DNA of 64,000 nt from Paenibacillus etheri. GTDB taxonomy: Bacteria > Bacillota > Bacilli > Paenibacillales > Paenibacillaceae. The stretch spans positions 1 through 64,000 of the forward strand of contig NZ_LCZJ02000018.1 of the NCBI RefSeq assembly GCF_001012825.1, in the 5' to 3' direction. Within the stretch, counting starts at the first letter, position 1. Every line of letters begins with the position of its first letter. A program made the position numbers and the translations under genes. The notes under the pieces were generated by a model. It saw nothing but the letters and a program-made list of their open reading frames with translations, did not search any database and was not told where the DNA came from. Below are positions 50,833-60,595 of the stretch, piece after piece.

Positions 50833-52626
50833 ATGTTGTCTAGGCTGATTAGATTGATTCGTAAGCTGAACGTCAAGCAGCAGCTCATCCTGCTATTTCT
50901 AATTATGATCTCTCCCATTTTCTTTTTGAACATATTTGGGAATTTGAAGGCGGAGCAAATACTGAAGCGCCATGTTACGAATGCATATGTGGAATTGAAC
51001 AAGCAGAACTTTACGATCATTAATCGGGACATCGATACAGTAAATAAAATCACTACCACCGTGATTCAGAATCCTCTGATTCAGCAGATTAATATGACTG
51101 GTTCGGATACCATTCTGGAGCGAGTCAAACGATATGAGACGATAGAGAAGCTGTTGGTGAGTTACTCTCAGGGCGCTGAACGTGGTGACGGCATCTACTA
51201 CTCCCTTTATATATACGATCCGAATGATTATTACTTTTTTGCTCCCAATTTCCCGCAGGTTAAGAAGGCGGGGGTTTATTTCTTTTCCAAAGCCGAAGAG
51301 CCTTACTGGTTTGAGGAGGTTGTTCAGAAGAAAGGCCGCGGCTCGCTGAAGTTCACGGAGAGGCTAAGCGCGCAAGCGGAGAATTTAAAGACACTTACTT
51401 ACATGAGAGCTGTAAACAACATTTCCAGAAAAGCGGAGACTATCGGCGTTTTGGTCATCACCAAAATGGACTCTAAAATTGGAGAATCTCTCAAATCGAT
51501 ATCTTTGCCTGACGGCGAAATTTACTTAACAGACCTGAACAATCGTGTTCTCGCCTCCACTACGAATAATACCGGAGAATTGATTGCGTTGCCGGAGACG
51601 GTTGTTGCTGAGGATTTGGAAGGTACAGGGGATGTCATTACCTCCGATTTTATCTATGTGGTTAACAATAACCATTCGCTTGGACAAAAACTGGTCTACA
51701 AAGTTCCGGTAAAGGCGCTGCTGCAGCAACAGAACGAAATGAAAAGTGTTATTCAATATATCACCGTGGCTTATGCAGTATTTGGACTAATTATGATTAC
51801 GTACTTCTGGCGTTCATTAATGACTCCTTTGCAAAAGCTTGCTTTTTTCATGCGAAAATACGAGCCGGGTAATCGTGTTCCAGAGACACCTCGGAGGGGG
51901 AGTAACGATGAGGTAAGTGTGCTGATTGCTTCTACCTATGACATGGCCCGCAGGCTTAACGGATTAATCACATACAAATACCAAATGGAGCTCAAACAGA
52001 AGGAATCGCAGCTTCAATTGCTATATCAACAGATCAACCCTCATTTGCTTTATAACACCCTAGAGAGTATTTATTGGAAAAGCTCTTTAGAAGGAAATGT
52101 CGAATCCGCCGAGATGATCAAGGAATTGTCCAAACTAATGAAGATCAGTCTGAGCCGCGGGAGGGAGCTGATAAGCCTTGAAGAAGAGCTGGAGCACGCA
52201 ACGGCTTATATCAAGCTGCAGCAGCTCCGATATGATTATGTATTTCGAGTTGTGATGGATATTCACCCTGATACGAAAAGTAACCTAATACCTAAGATCA
52301 CACTGCAACCATTAATAGAAAATGCTATTATTCACGGGGTAAAAAATATGGGTGAGGATGGTGAGATCACCATCACTGCAGTTTGTGAGGACGAAACCGT
52401 TAGGATCTCTATTGAAGATAATGGCTATAAGTCTGTTGATTATGAAGCCATTGAAGCTGTATTGAATGATGACAGCCCAAATCCTACCAGCGGTTATGGT
52501 ATCCGCAATATTAACCAGCGTATTCATTTACATTTTGGCTCTGATTATGGCATCTGCTACACCCCTGGTACAGAAGGCGGAACGCTAGTGACGGTTAAGC
52601 TTCCGAAATCGGAGAATCAGGACTAA
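50833..52626 (+). CDS. YesM-type sensor histidine kinase
   Basis: The protein has 597 residues. A membrane helix (about 16-37), a large extracellular sensor domain (to about 300), a second helix (about 305-325) and a HAMP linker precede the catalytic part. The phospho-His region is LLYQQINPHLLYNTLESIYW, and the ATP-binding region has LIENAIIHGVKN and GYGIRNINQRI. It pairs with the AraC-type response regulator 19 bp downstream. By analogy it senses the sugar or its binding protein. Confidence 0.92.
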   Translation: MLSRLIRLIRKLNVKQQLILLFLIMISPIFFLNIFGNLKAEQILKRHVTNAYVELNKQNFTIINRDIDTVNKITTTVIQNPLIQQINMTGSDTILERVKRYETIEKLLVSYSQGAERGDGIYYSLYIYDPNDYYFFAPNFPQVKKAGVYFFSKAEEPYWFEEVVQKKGRGSLKFTERLSAQAENLKTLTYMRAVNNISRKAETIGVLVITKMDSKIGESLKSISLPDGEIYLTDLNNRVLASTTNNTGELIALPETVVAEDLEGTGDVITSDFIYVVNNNHSLGQKLVYKVPVKALLQQQNEMKSVIQYITVAYAVFGLIMITYFWRSLMTPLQKLAFFMRKYEPGNRVPETPRRGSNDEVSVLIASTYDMARRLNGLITYKYQMELKQKESQLQLLYQQINPHLLYNTLESIYWKSSLEGNVESAEMIKELSKLMKISLSRGRELISLEEELEHATAYIKLQQLRYDYVFRVVMDIHPDTKSNLIPKITLQPLIENAIIHGVKNMGEDGEITITAVCEDETVRISIEDNGYKSVDYEAIEAVLNDDSPNPTSGYGIRNINQRIHLHFGSDYGICYTPGTEGGTLVTVKLPKSENQD

Positions 52627-52645
52627 GGAAGGGGAGCATACAGAT

Positions 52646-53974
52646 ATGTTCAATATATTGGTAGTGGATGACGAACCTTTGATTTGTAAAGGACTGAGCA
52701 ATTTATTAGCTTCATCTGGGCTGGATATTTCTAATATTTATACCGCTAATAGTGGGTTTGAAGCGCTGGACTGTATCCGTATGGAGGAAATTGACCTGCT
52801 CGTTACGGATATACAGATGGGTGCGATGAGTGGAATTGATCTAATGCAACATGCAAAACTGGCCAAACCATGGGTACAGACCATCGTGATTTCTGCGCAT
52901 GAGACGTTTCAATATGCTCAAATGGCTGTTAGGCTCGGGGCAAAGGATTATTTAATCAAGCCTTTGAATAGTGAGCAGTTTTTGGATTCGGTCCGGAATG
53001 TGCTCCTTAAGATGGGGAAGCCCTCACCAGAACTAGATGTCTTCATGTCTGGGATTAACGAAAGCTTTCGACTGGAAGAGCCGCTTCCGGAATACAGCAA
53101 GCTCTTGAACGAATTGCTCATCGACCCTGGTGTTGTAGTAGCTGAGGCAGATAACCTGCTGAAGCTGGATAACCTGAAGCTACAAGGGCCGTACTTTTGC
53201 GTCTTAAAGCTTAAAGTACCACTGTCTGGAATGAACCAGGAGAAACAGTATACTGTGCGGGACAGACGGCTTCTTTGTTATGCTGCGCTGAACATTGCCA
53301 AAGAATTAATGGATCAGGAATGGAACTCGATTGCCTTTTATGCACCGGATGGTGAGATTACGATCATTATTCAATGGGATGAAAAAAGCTATGAGGATTC
53401 TTCTGCCGGCCAAATCAATAGGCTAGATATTCTGGGTCGAAGTCTTCATTTTAATATCCATAAATATTTACATCTGAACGTGGTCATTGGGATTAGCCAG
53501 ATTTTAAAGGGGCTTTCGTTTATGGCCGTTTTGAACCGTCAGGCCTCTAATGCAATTCTCTGGAACAATGAGCATAGTGACCATTATGTGTTCTATTATG
53601 GGGATTTCAACTGGAATAGTTACACGAGTGATCCTTCTGTAGAAGAACTTCATACCCATAGCAATCTGATCGTACAAAAAGCGAAAGAATATATCGACGA
53701 GAACTATGCGCAAAAAGGACTGACGATTCACGATGTGGCTAAGAAAAATCATGTTAGCCCCAATTATTTGAGTTACCTATTTAAGAAAAATACAGGTTAT
53801 AACCTGTGGGAATATGTAATTAAGCTCCGGATGGAAGAAAGTCGGGAGATGATTTTGAATACCGATCTTCGCAGATATGAAATTGCGGAACGTGTGGGTT
53901 ATGAATCACCCGAGCATTTTAGTAAAATTTTCAAAAAATATTATGGGATCAGCCCCAGCGAATTGAAGAAGTAA
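52646..53974 (+). CDS. YesN-type response regulator with AraC DNA-binding domain
   Basis: The protein has 442 residues. The receiver has acidic DDEP, phospho-acceptor LLVTDIQMGAMSG and LIKPLN. A long middle region has no clear motif. The C-terminal AraC double HTH spans about 340-440 (LTIHDVAKKNHVSPNYLSYL, IAERVGYESPEHFSKIFKKY). AAGGGGAG precedes the ATG. It probably activates the ABC transporter genes directly downstream. Confidence 0.92.
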   Translation: MFNILVVDDEPLICKGLSNLLASSGLDISNIYTANSGFEALDCIRMEEIDLLVTDIQMGAMSGIDLMQHAKLAKPWVQTIVISAHETFQYAQMAVRLGAKDYLIKPLNSEQFLDSVRNVLLKMGKPSPELDVFMSGINESFRLEEPLPEYSKLLNELLIDPGVVVAEADNLLKLDNLKLQGPYFCVLKLKVPLSGMNQEKQYTVRDRRLLCYAALNIAKELMDQEWNSIAFYAPDGEITIIIQWDEKSYEDSSAGQINRLDILGRSLHFNIHKYLHLNVVIGISQILKGLSFMAVLNRQASNAILWNNEHSDHYVFYYGDFNWNSYTSDPSVEELHTHSNLIVQKAKEYIDENYAQKGLTIHDVAKKNHVSPNYLSYLFKKNTGYNLWEYVIKLRMEESREMILNTDLRRYEIAERVGYESPEHFSKIFKKYYGISPSELKK

Positions 53975-54023
53975 AAACACTCATTACTTCGGTAGATATA
54001 GACATGTTCAGTACAACCCTCAT

Positions 54024-54064
54024 TTCCTACAATTTAAGGTAGGAAGCATTTTGCGAAAAATGCT
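54024..54064 (+). promoter_or_regulatory. Adjacent inverted repeats upstream of the ABC permease genes
   Basis: TTCCTAC-N8-GTAGGAA (54024-54045) and AGCATTTT-GCGA-AAAATGCT (54045-54064) adjoin in the 117-bp gap before the first permease. No T-run follows, so they are more likely operators or an RNA hairpin than a terminator. Confidence 0.35.
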
Positions 54065-54091
54065 GAAAGAACAATGGAATGAGGGAGCCTG

Positions 54092-55012
54092 ATGAATCAA
54101 ACCGCAGTAGTAACCGAAAACCCGGCGACGCTGAAGGGGACACCGTACAAGCAAAACCGCTGGAAGAAAAACTTTTGGGGATATATGTTCCTCGTACCTG
54201 CCGTAATTATTTTTATTATGTTCTTGTGGGTTCCAATTTTTAAGGGCTTACTGTACAGCTTCTACCATGTTGATTTTGTTAAAGGTAATAGCTTTGCAGG
54301 CTTTGAGAACTACAGTAGAGCACTTAGTGATCCAGATGTTTTGACCGCATTAAAGAACACAGGGTATTACATGTTTCTATGTCTTATTATCGGTTTTTGG
54401 GTTCCAATTGCTTTTGCCATCATGATCTCGGAGCTGAGAAAGTTTGGGGGCTTTGTACGTGTAGCGGCTTACCTGCCTTTCGTAATGCCTGGTGTGGTTC
54501 TCTATGGATTGTGGAGATGGCTTTATGATCCGGTGGGCCCGATTAATGCGTTACTAGGCACAATGGGTGTGGACCAGGTTGCCTTCTTAACAGATACAAG
54601 ATGGTCGATGATTTCTCTTGTGTTTATGGAAACATGGCAGCAGTTCGGATCAGGGATGCTAATATACTTGGCTGCTGTACTCAGCATTCCAAGAGATTGG
54701 TATGAAGCCGCTGAGATTGATGGAGCAGGTATATGGGCACGTATAAAGTACATCACATTGCCTTCACTGCGTAATTTAATCTTTTTGATGCTAATCCTGC
54801 AAATTATTGGTACTTCACAAGGGTATCAGTCACAGATGGCGCTGCTTGATGGCGGGCCAAATAATACTACGCTTACGTATGCGCTGTTGATCGTAAAATA
54901 TGCATTTACAAGACTCGATTATGGAACAGCTACTGCGCTTGGTATGTTAATGTTCATTGTCCTAGGTGGTTTGGGCATTTTACAGTTCAAGCTTAACAAG
55001 GAGGACTACTAA
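54092..55012 (+). CDS. Sugar ABC transporter permease (LplB/UgpA type)
   Basis: The protein has 306 residues with six membrane helices. The EAA-type loop that contacts the ATPase is YEAAEIDGAGIWARIKYITL near 208. GAGGGAGCC precedes the ATG. Together with the next gene it forms the membrane channel of a carbohydrate importer. Confidence 0.92.
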   Translation: MNQTAVVTENPATLKGTPYKQNRWKKNFWGYMFLVPAVIIFIMFLWVPIFKGLLYSFYHVDFVKGNSFAGFENYSRALSDPDVLTALKNTGYYMFLCLIIGFWVPIAFAIMISELRKFGGFVRVAAYLPFVMPGVVLYGLWRWLYDPVGPINALLGTMGVDQVAFLTDTRWSMISLVFMETWQQFGSGMLIYLAAVLSIPRDWYEAAEIDGAGIWARIKYITLPSLRNLIFLMLILQIIGTSQGYQSQMALLDGGPNNTTLTYALLIVKYAFTRLDYGTATALGMLMFIVLGGLGILQFKLNKEDY

Positions 55013-55013
55013 G

Positions 55014-55886
55014 ATGAAGAGCGCAGATAGAGGAATTCTTTCAGAACACGATTTGAAAAAAACAAGTAATAAGATTGTTTATGGCTTAATGTGCGTAGTC
55101 ATTTTGGTTATGGTTTTTAGCATGTTGTATCCGATTTGTATGACGTTATTCAACGGATTGAAGTCGAATCAAGAAGTGAATTCATTCCCGCCGCATTTTT
55201 TCCCTCAGGAATGGCACTTCAGCAACCTTAAAGACGCGATGAACTACATTGATTTACCTATGTTCCTTAGAAACACCATTTATATCTTTTTAGGGAATAT
55301 GGTCGTGACTCTTGTGGTTTTGGGAATGTCAGCTTTTAGTATTTCTCGTATGAATGTTCCTTACAAAAGAGCTATTTACTTCTTCTTTCTGATGACATTG
55401 TTTATTCCGGCTACCAGTTACATGATCCCGAACTTTGTCAATTTGAAGGAGCTCGGATTGCTGAATCAGTATGCGGCTTTCTGGTTGCCCGCGGGTGCGA
55501 ACACGTTCTACTTTCTATTGTTAAAGAACTTTTTTGACGGAATTCATCCGGAAATCTTCGAAGCAGCACGAATTGATGGGGCCTCTGAGCCGAGAAGCTT
55601 TTTCTCCATTGCCGTGCCACTATCCATTCCGATTTTTGCTACATTAGCGATCTTTATCTTTTCTACCGCATGGAATGACTGGTTCTGGCCATCTCTAGTT
55701 ATGCACAGTGAAGAGAAATATACGCTTGCGACAGCCATTTATAAATACGTTATTAATGTGAAGGCACTCAATACTAATATTAAATTTGCAATCCTGTTTA
55801 TAGTATCCTTGCCTCCAATCATTGTCTTCTTGATTTTCCAGAAATTCATTATGCGTGGGGTTGCTTTGTCGGCAGTGAAAGGATAA
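55014..55886 (+). CDS. Sugar ABC transporter permease (UgpE/YtcP type)
   Basis: The protein has 290 residues with six membrane helices. The EAA loop is FEAARIDGASEPRSFFSIAV near 180. AAGGAGGA supports ATG 55014, directly after the first permease stop. No ATPase gene is present nearby; such systems usually share an MsmX-type ATPase encoded elsewhere. Confidence 0.92.
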   Translation: MKSADRGILSEHDLKKTSNKIVYGLMCVVILVMVFSMLYPICMTLFNGLKSNQEVNSFPPHFFPQEWHFSNLKDAMNYIDLPMFLRNTIYIFLGNMVVTLVVLGMSAFSISRMNVPYKRAIYFFFLMTLFIPATSYMIPNFVNLKELGLLNQYAAFWLPAGANTFYFLLLKNFFDGIHPEIFEAARIDGASEPRSFFSIAVPLSIPIFATLAIFIFSTAWNDWFWPSLVMHSEEKYTLATAIYKYVINVKALNTNIKFAILFIVSLPPIIVFLIFQKFIMRGVALSAVKG

Positions 55887-56018
55887 GCAATTATCGACGA
55901 ATTTAACCATGGATCGTAAACATGCACATGAAAGGAATATAAATGCACCTCGTTTGTAAACAGTTTCTAATTTATGATCGATATGTAAGATAATTATGAA
56001 TTGAAAAGGGGAGTTTCA

Positions 56019-57482
56019 ATGCGTAAGTACTCTAGCGTTCTACTAAGCGTACTTGTAGCCGGATCGTTGCTATCTGCTTGCAGCGGCAACAATAACGGAA
56101 ACACAGCGGGGAACAAAGGCGGGGATGCATCTGCTGCGCCAACAAATGCGGTAACGGATAATACAGCAACCGCAACGGATGCGCCAGTGGATGACATTAC
56201 TCAAAGAAAAGTGACGATCAAGATTCACTATCCAACACCTGACCTGACTGAAATAAGAGCACAGGAAGATGACAAAATCAAACGTTTCCAAGAGGTATAT
56301 CCGAACGTAGAAATCGTTAAAGACGACTGGCAGTACAATGTAAGTGAAATCGGAATCAAAATGGCTGCGAATGAAGCACCAACCTTCTTTAATACTTTTG
56401 CTACAGAAGCTAAATTCCTGGTTGAAAAGGGCTGGGTTGCTGACATCACAGATCTGTGGAACAAATATGAATTTAAAGATCAAATTAACACCGTGCTTCA
56501 AAATCAATTTATTATCGACGGCAAAGTTTTCGGAGTAACACAAAAAGGTTATGTAACAACCACTATGATCAACAAAAAAATGCTGGATGAAAAAGGCGTA
56601 GCCATTCCACCTATGGATTGGACTTGGGATGATATGCTGAATACTGCTAAAGGCGTAGCTGATGCCAAAAAAGGTATTTCCGGTATTGCTCCAATGGGTA
56701 AGGGGAACGAATCAGGTTGGAACTGGACCAACTTCCTGTTTGAAGCTGGCGGAGAGATCCAAAAGATTGAAGGCGGTAAGGTTATAGCTACATTTAATTC
56801 CGATGCTGGTGTTAAAGCACTGGATTTCTACAAGAAACTTAGATGGGAAGCTAACGCGATTCCTCAGGACTGGGCACTTGGCTGGGGTGATGCTGTAGGT
56901 GCGTTCCAACAAAGCCGTACAGCAATGGTAATGGCCGGATCTGATGGCGTTATCGAGCAAGCGTTGAACCAAGGCGGACTGAAGCCTGAGGATGTGCTTA
57001 CGTATCCTATGCCAGCTATGGAAAAAGGCGGAAAACATACAGGGGTACTTGGTGGTGACTATCTTGTAATCAATCCAAATGCTACGCCCGATGAACAAGA
57101 AATGGCATTCCGTTATATTACATTTGATTATTTCTCTGACAAAGGTTTGGAAGCACTAGATGCAATTCTTCAACAACGTACAACCGATGGAAAATACTTT
57201 ATCCCGCCGCTCTTAGACTACTACTCAGCTGATTCTGAGTTCGGTAAGAAGACCAAAGCGGTTTATGACAAGTACACAAATGTATACCAATATAGCCCTG
57301 ACATTATGGGACTTTTGGATGCTAAACCTGAAGCTCAATACAATACGCAGGACTACTACGCAACCATGTCCAATGTCATTCAAGAGCTGTTCTCCAAAAA
57401 AGGAACGGATTCCAAAAGCCAGCTAGAAGCAGCAGCTAAAACAGTGCAAGAGAAATTCTTTGATACGATTAAAGCGGAATAG
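56019..57482 (+). CDS. Extracellular sugar-binding lipoprotein of the ABC importer
   Basis: The protein has 487 residues. AAGGGGAG supports ATG 56019. The lipobox is AGSLLSACSG (Cys near 21), followed by an Asn/Gly/Thr-rich linker and a family 1 solute-binding fold (KVTIKIHYPTPDLTEIRAQE ... FQQSRTAMVMAGSDGVIEQA). It delivers the sugar to the two permeases. The 132-bp gap before it may hold its own promoter, allowing higher expression than the permeases. Confidence 0.9.
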   Translation: MRKYSSVLLSVLVAGSLLSACSGNNNGNTAGNKGGDASAAPTNAVTDNTATATDAPVDDITQRKVTIKIHYPTPDLTEIRAQEDDKIKRFQEVYPNVEIVKDDWQYNVSEIGIKMAANEAPTFFNTFATEAKFLVEKGWVADITDLWNKYEFKDQINTVLQNQFIIDGKVFGVTQKGYVTTTMINKKMLDEKGVAIPPMDWTWDDMLNTAKGVADAKKGISGIAPMGKGNESGWNWTNFLFEAGGEIQKIEGGKVIATFNSDAGVKALDFYKKLRWEANAIPQDWALGWGDAVGAFQQSRTAMVMAGSDGVIEQALNQGGLKPEDVLTYPMPAMEKGGKHTGVLGGDYLVINPNATPDEQEMAFRYITFDYFSDKGLEALDAILQQRTTDGKYFIPPLLDYYSADSEFGKKTKAVYDKYTNVYQYSPDIMGLLDAKPEAQYNTQDYYATMSNVIQELFSKKGTDSKSQLEAAAKTVQEKFFDTIKAE

Positions 57483-57494
57483 ATAAGTGAAAAT

Positions 57495-57519
57495 CGGCCC
57501 CTTTGGGGTCGGTTTTTTT
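57495..57519 (+). terminator. Terminator after the binding-protein gene
   Basis: CGGCCCC-TTT-GGGGTCGG then T7. Confidence 0.85.
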
Positions 57520-57750
57520 GTTTGTGATAATTTATAAATTTATAAATCTGCAGAAAAGTGATAATCAACTGGAAATTATTTTTGGCGTAGGAAAATCGTA
57601 ATTTTCTGTGATGAAGGGAATGCGTTTTGAGTACTGGATTTAGAGGTATGGGATAAAACGGGTCTAAAATTTTGCTTTTTTAAGTATAATTCTAAGGTTT
57701 TAAGGATTTTATAACACATAATATGGTAAAAAATCTATAATATGATCGAA

Positions 57751-57764
57751 TGAAAGCGCTTTGA
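57751..57764 (+). promoter_or_regulatory. CcpA cre site upstream of adhE
   Basis: TGAAAGCGCTTTGA matches the cre consensus at 13 of 14 positions. It lies 27 bp before the Fnr/Rex-type box. Confidence 0.6.
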
Positions 57765-57790
57765 AAACAAATCAAAAAAACTTTATACTT

Positions 57791-57806
57791 TGTGAAAGAT
57801 TTCACT
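57791..57806 (+). promoter_or_regulatory. Fnr/Rex-type box upstream of adhE
   Basis: TGTGA-AAGATT-TCACT matches Fnr at 9 of 10 positions; the extended TTGTGAA-AGAT-TTCACTA also matches a Rex operator at 17 of 18. Its centre is 30.5 bp before an extended -10 (TGATAAGAT, hexamer 57829-57834), the same spacing as at nirB. Confidence 0.6.
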
Positions 57807-57881
57807 ATACAAGTTTGGAATCATGTGATAAGATAAATGTGTAGAGAAAAACAACTAAAAATTGACAGGAGGACGAGGGAG

Positions 57882-60503
57882 ATGGCAGTTAAGAACGAAG
57901 TCGCCGCCCAAGTTAAACAAGTTACCGCTGAAGAGTATATTCAGAATTTAGTGGATAAAGCAAAAAAAGCGCATGAGGCGTTCATGGCGCTAGACCAAGA
58001 GCAAGTTAACACAATCGTTCATGCAATGGCGTTGGCTGGACTCGACAAACATATGTATCTCGCAAAATTGGCCGTAGAAGAAACTGGACGCGGCGTATAT
58101 GAAGACAAAATTACGAAGAACATCTTCTCAACTGAATATATCTGGCACGGAATTAAATACGATAAAACAGTAGGCGTTATTGAAGACAATACTTATGAAA
58201 GTTTCCAAAAAATTGCTGAACCCGTCGGAATTGTTATGGGTATCACACCGGTAACCAACCCTACATCCACCACGATGTTTAAAGCGTTGATTTCGATTAA
58301 GACACGGAACCCTATTATATTCGGTTTCCACCCATCTGCGCAAGAGTGTAGTGCTGCAGCTGCAAGAATTCTTCATGATGCTGCCGTGAAAGCTGGCGCT
58401 CCTGAGAACTGTATCCAATGGATTGAAATGCCAACAATGGACAAGACAAATGCATTGATGAACAACCCAGACGTTGCTCTTATCTTGGCAACTGGTGGTT
58501 CTGCAATGGTAAAAGCAGCTTACAGCTGTGGTAAACCAGCACTTGGCGTAGGCCCTGGTAACGTACCTGCTTTCATTGAAAAGAGCGCAGATATTGATCA
58601 AGCCGTAACGGACATCATTCTTTCTAAAACATTTGATAATGGTATGATCTGTGCTTCCGAGCAAGCTGTTATTATCGAAGAACCAATCTTCGATCAAGTG
58701 AAGAAAAAAATGATTGCTAATGGCTGCTACTTTGTGAATAAAGAAGAAGCTGCCAAACTGACTAGTGGAGCAATGAACGTAGATAAATGTGCGGTTAATC
58801 CAGCGATCGTAGGTCAATCCGCAGTGAAAATTGCTGAAATGTGTGGTATTCAAGTCCCTGCCGGCACTAAGATTCTGGTAGCAGAGCTTGAAGGTGTAGG
58901 CACTAAATATCCACTATCCGCTGAAAAATTAAGCCCGGTTCTTGCTTGTTACAAAGTTAAAAATGCAGATCAAGGTATCGAACGCGCAGCTCAAATTGTT
59001 GAATTTGGCGGTATGGGACATAGCTCGGCTATCCACTCCAACAACGAAGAAGTAATTATGAAGTTCTCTAACCGTCTGCAAACAGGACGTATTCTCGTTA
59101 ACTCGCCTTCCACACATGGTGCAATCGGCGATATCTATAACACTAATATCCCTTCGTTGACTCTGGGCTGCGGATCTTATGGTCGTAACTCCGTGTCGCA
59201 AAACGTTACAGCAATCAATTTGATCAACGTGAAAAGGGTGAATCGTCGTACCGTGAATATGCAATGGTTTAAAGTACCTGACAAGATCTATTTCGAAAAA
59301 GGCGCTACTCAGTACCTGACCAAAATGCCTGATATCACACGTGTCGCAATTATCACTGACCCAATGATGGTTAAGCTTGGATATGTTGAAAGAGTTGAAC
59401 ATTACCTGCGTCAACGTCAAACTCCTGTCGCTATCGAAGTGTTCTCGGAAGTTGAACCAGATCCATCGACAACTACAGTTGAAAAAGGTACTGCAATGAT
59501 GAACAGATTCCAACCGGACTGCATCATCGCACTTGGGGGCGGTTCCCCAATGGATGCTGCAAAAGGAATGTGGTTATTCTATGAACATCCAGACGCAGAC
59601 TTTAATGGTCTGAAACAAAAATTCATGGATATCCGTAAACGGGTATACAAATTCCCTAAACTTGGTAACAAAGCTAAGTTTGTAGCGATTCCAACTACTT
59701 CGGGTACAGGTTCGGAAGTAACATCTTTCGCAGTTATTACCGATAAAACAACTGAACAGCACACTAAATATCCTTTGGCTGACTACGAGTTAACTCCAGA
59801 TGTAGCTATCATTGATCCAGAGTTCGTATACAGCTTGCCAAAAACTGCGGTTGCTGATACAGGTATGGACGTATTGACACATGCTATCGAAGCTTATGTA
59901 TCTGTAATGGCAAGTGACTATACTGATGGTCTAGCTATTAAAGCCATCCAACTGGTATTCCAATACCTTGAAAAATCGGCGCTGGAAGGCGACAGAGTAG
60001 CACGTGAGAAAATGCATAACGCATCAACACTTGCTGGTATGGCCTTTGCCAATGCATTCTTGGGGATTAACCACAGTTTGGCGCATAAATGGGGCGGACA
60101 GTACCACACTGCTCATGGTCGTACTAACGCGATCCTTATGCCACACGTTATCCGCTACAATGCTAAAAAACCTACGAAGTTCGCTTCGTTCCCTAAATAT
60201 TCGCACTTCGTAGCTGACGAGCGTTATGCTGAAATTGCCCGTATTCTGGGATTGCCAGCTCGCACAACTGAAGAAGGTGTAACTAGCCTGATCAATGCTA
60301 TTCGCGATATGAATAAAAAATTGGGCATCGAAGAATCGTTCCAACAACTGGGCTTTGATCCTAAGGACTTCGAATCCCACGTAGATTACTTGGCTGACCG
60401 TGCGTTTGAAGATCAATGTACAACTGCCAATCCTAAGCTGCCACTGGTATCTGAACTTGCTGATGTATACCGTAATGCGTTCTACGGAAGATTTGATAAT
60501 TAA
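57882..60503 (+). CDS. adhE: Bifunctional acetaldehyde-CoA/alcohol dehydrogenase
   Basis: The protein has 873 residues. AGGAGG nine bases before ATG 57882 supports the start. The N-terminal acetaldehyde dehydrogenase (about 1-440) has catalytic Cys in NGMICASEQAVII near 257. The C-terminal iron alcohol dehydrogenase (about 460-873) has GGGSPMDAAKGMW, TDTGMDVLTHAIEAYVS-type iron ligands and INHSLAHKWGG. It reduces acetyl-CoA to ethanol, regenerating NAD+ in fermentation. Upstream cre and Fnr/Rex-type sites fit redox and carbon control. Confidence 0.95.
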   Translation: MAVKNEVAAQVKQVTAEEYIQNLVDKAKKAHEAFMALDQEQVNTIVHAMALAGLDKHMYLAKLAVEETGRGVYEDKITKNIFSTEYIWHGIKYDKTVGVIEDNTYESFQKIAEPVGIVMGITPVTNPTSTTMFKALISIKTRNPIIFGFHPSAQECSAAAARILHDAAVKAGAPENCIQWIEMPTMDKTNALMNNPDVALILATGGSAMVKAAYSCGKPALGVGPGNVPAFIEKSADIDQAVTDIILSKTFDNGMICASEQAVIIEEPIFDQVKKKMIANGCYFVNKEEAAKLTSGAMNVDKCAVNPAIVGQSAVKIAEMCGIQVPAGTKILVAELEGVGTKYPLSAEKLSPVLACYKVKNADQGIERAAQIVEFGGMGHSSAIHSNNEEVIMKFSNRLQTGRILVNSPSTHGAIGDIYNTNIPSLTLGCGSYGRNSVSQNVTAINLINVKRVNRRTVNMQWFKVPDKIYFEKGATQYLTKMPDITRVAIITDPMMVKLGYVERVEHYLRQRQTPVAIEVFSEVEPDPSTTTVEKGTAMMNRFQPDCIIALGGGSPMDAAKGMWLFYEHPDADFNGLKQKFMDIRKRVYKFPKLGNKAKFVAIPTTSGTGSEVTSFAVITDKTTEQHTKYPLADYELTPDVAIIDPEFVYSLPKTAVADTGMDVLTHAIEAYVSVMASDYTDGLAIKAIQLVFQYLEKSALEGDRVAREKMHNASTLAGMAFANAFLGINHSLAHKWGGQYHTAHGRTNAILMPHVIRYNAKKPTKFASFPKYSHFVADERYAEIARILGLPARTTEEGVTSLINAIRDMNKKLGIEESFQQLGFDPKDFESHVDYLADRAFEDQCTTANPKLPLVSELADVYRNAFYGRFDN

Positions 60504-60548
60504 TAAATGGTTAAATAGAGAATAGGATAGTAGTGGACTTAGATAAAG

Positions 60549-60595
60549 GTGACAAATATCACTCGAAAGGTGATATTTGTCACAGTGTTTTTATA
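60549..60595. promoter_or_regulatory. 14-bp perfect inverted repeat: paired Fnr-type boxes and/or adhE terminator
   Basis: GTGACAAATATCAC (60549-60562) and GTGATATTTGTCAC (60570-60583) are exact complements around TCGAAAG, followed by GTGTTTTTAT. Each arm is itself GTGA-N6-TCAC, the Fnr core. The two centres (60555.5, 60576.5) are 21 bp apart, as in the nir promoter. TAGAAT at 60606-60611 is a plausible -10 for pflB. Confidence 0.6.
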
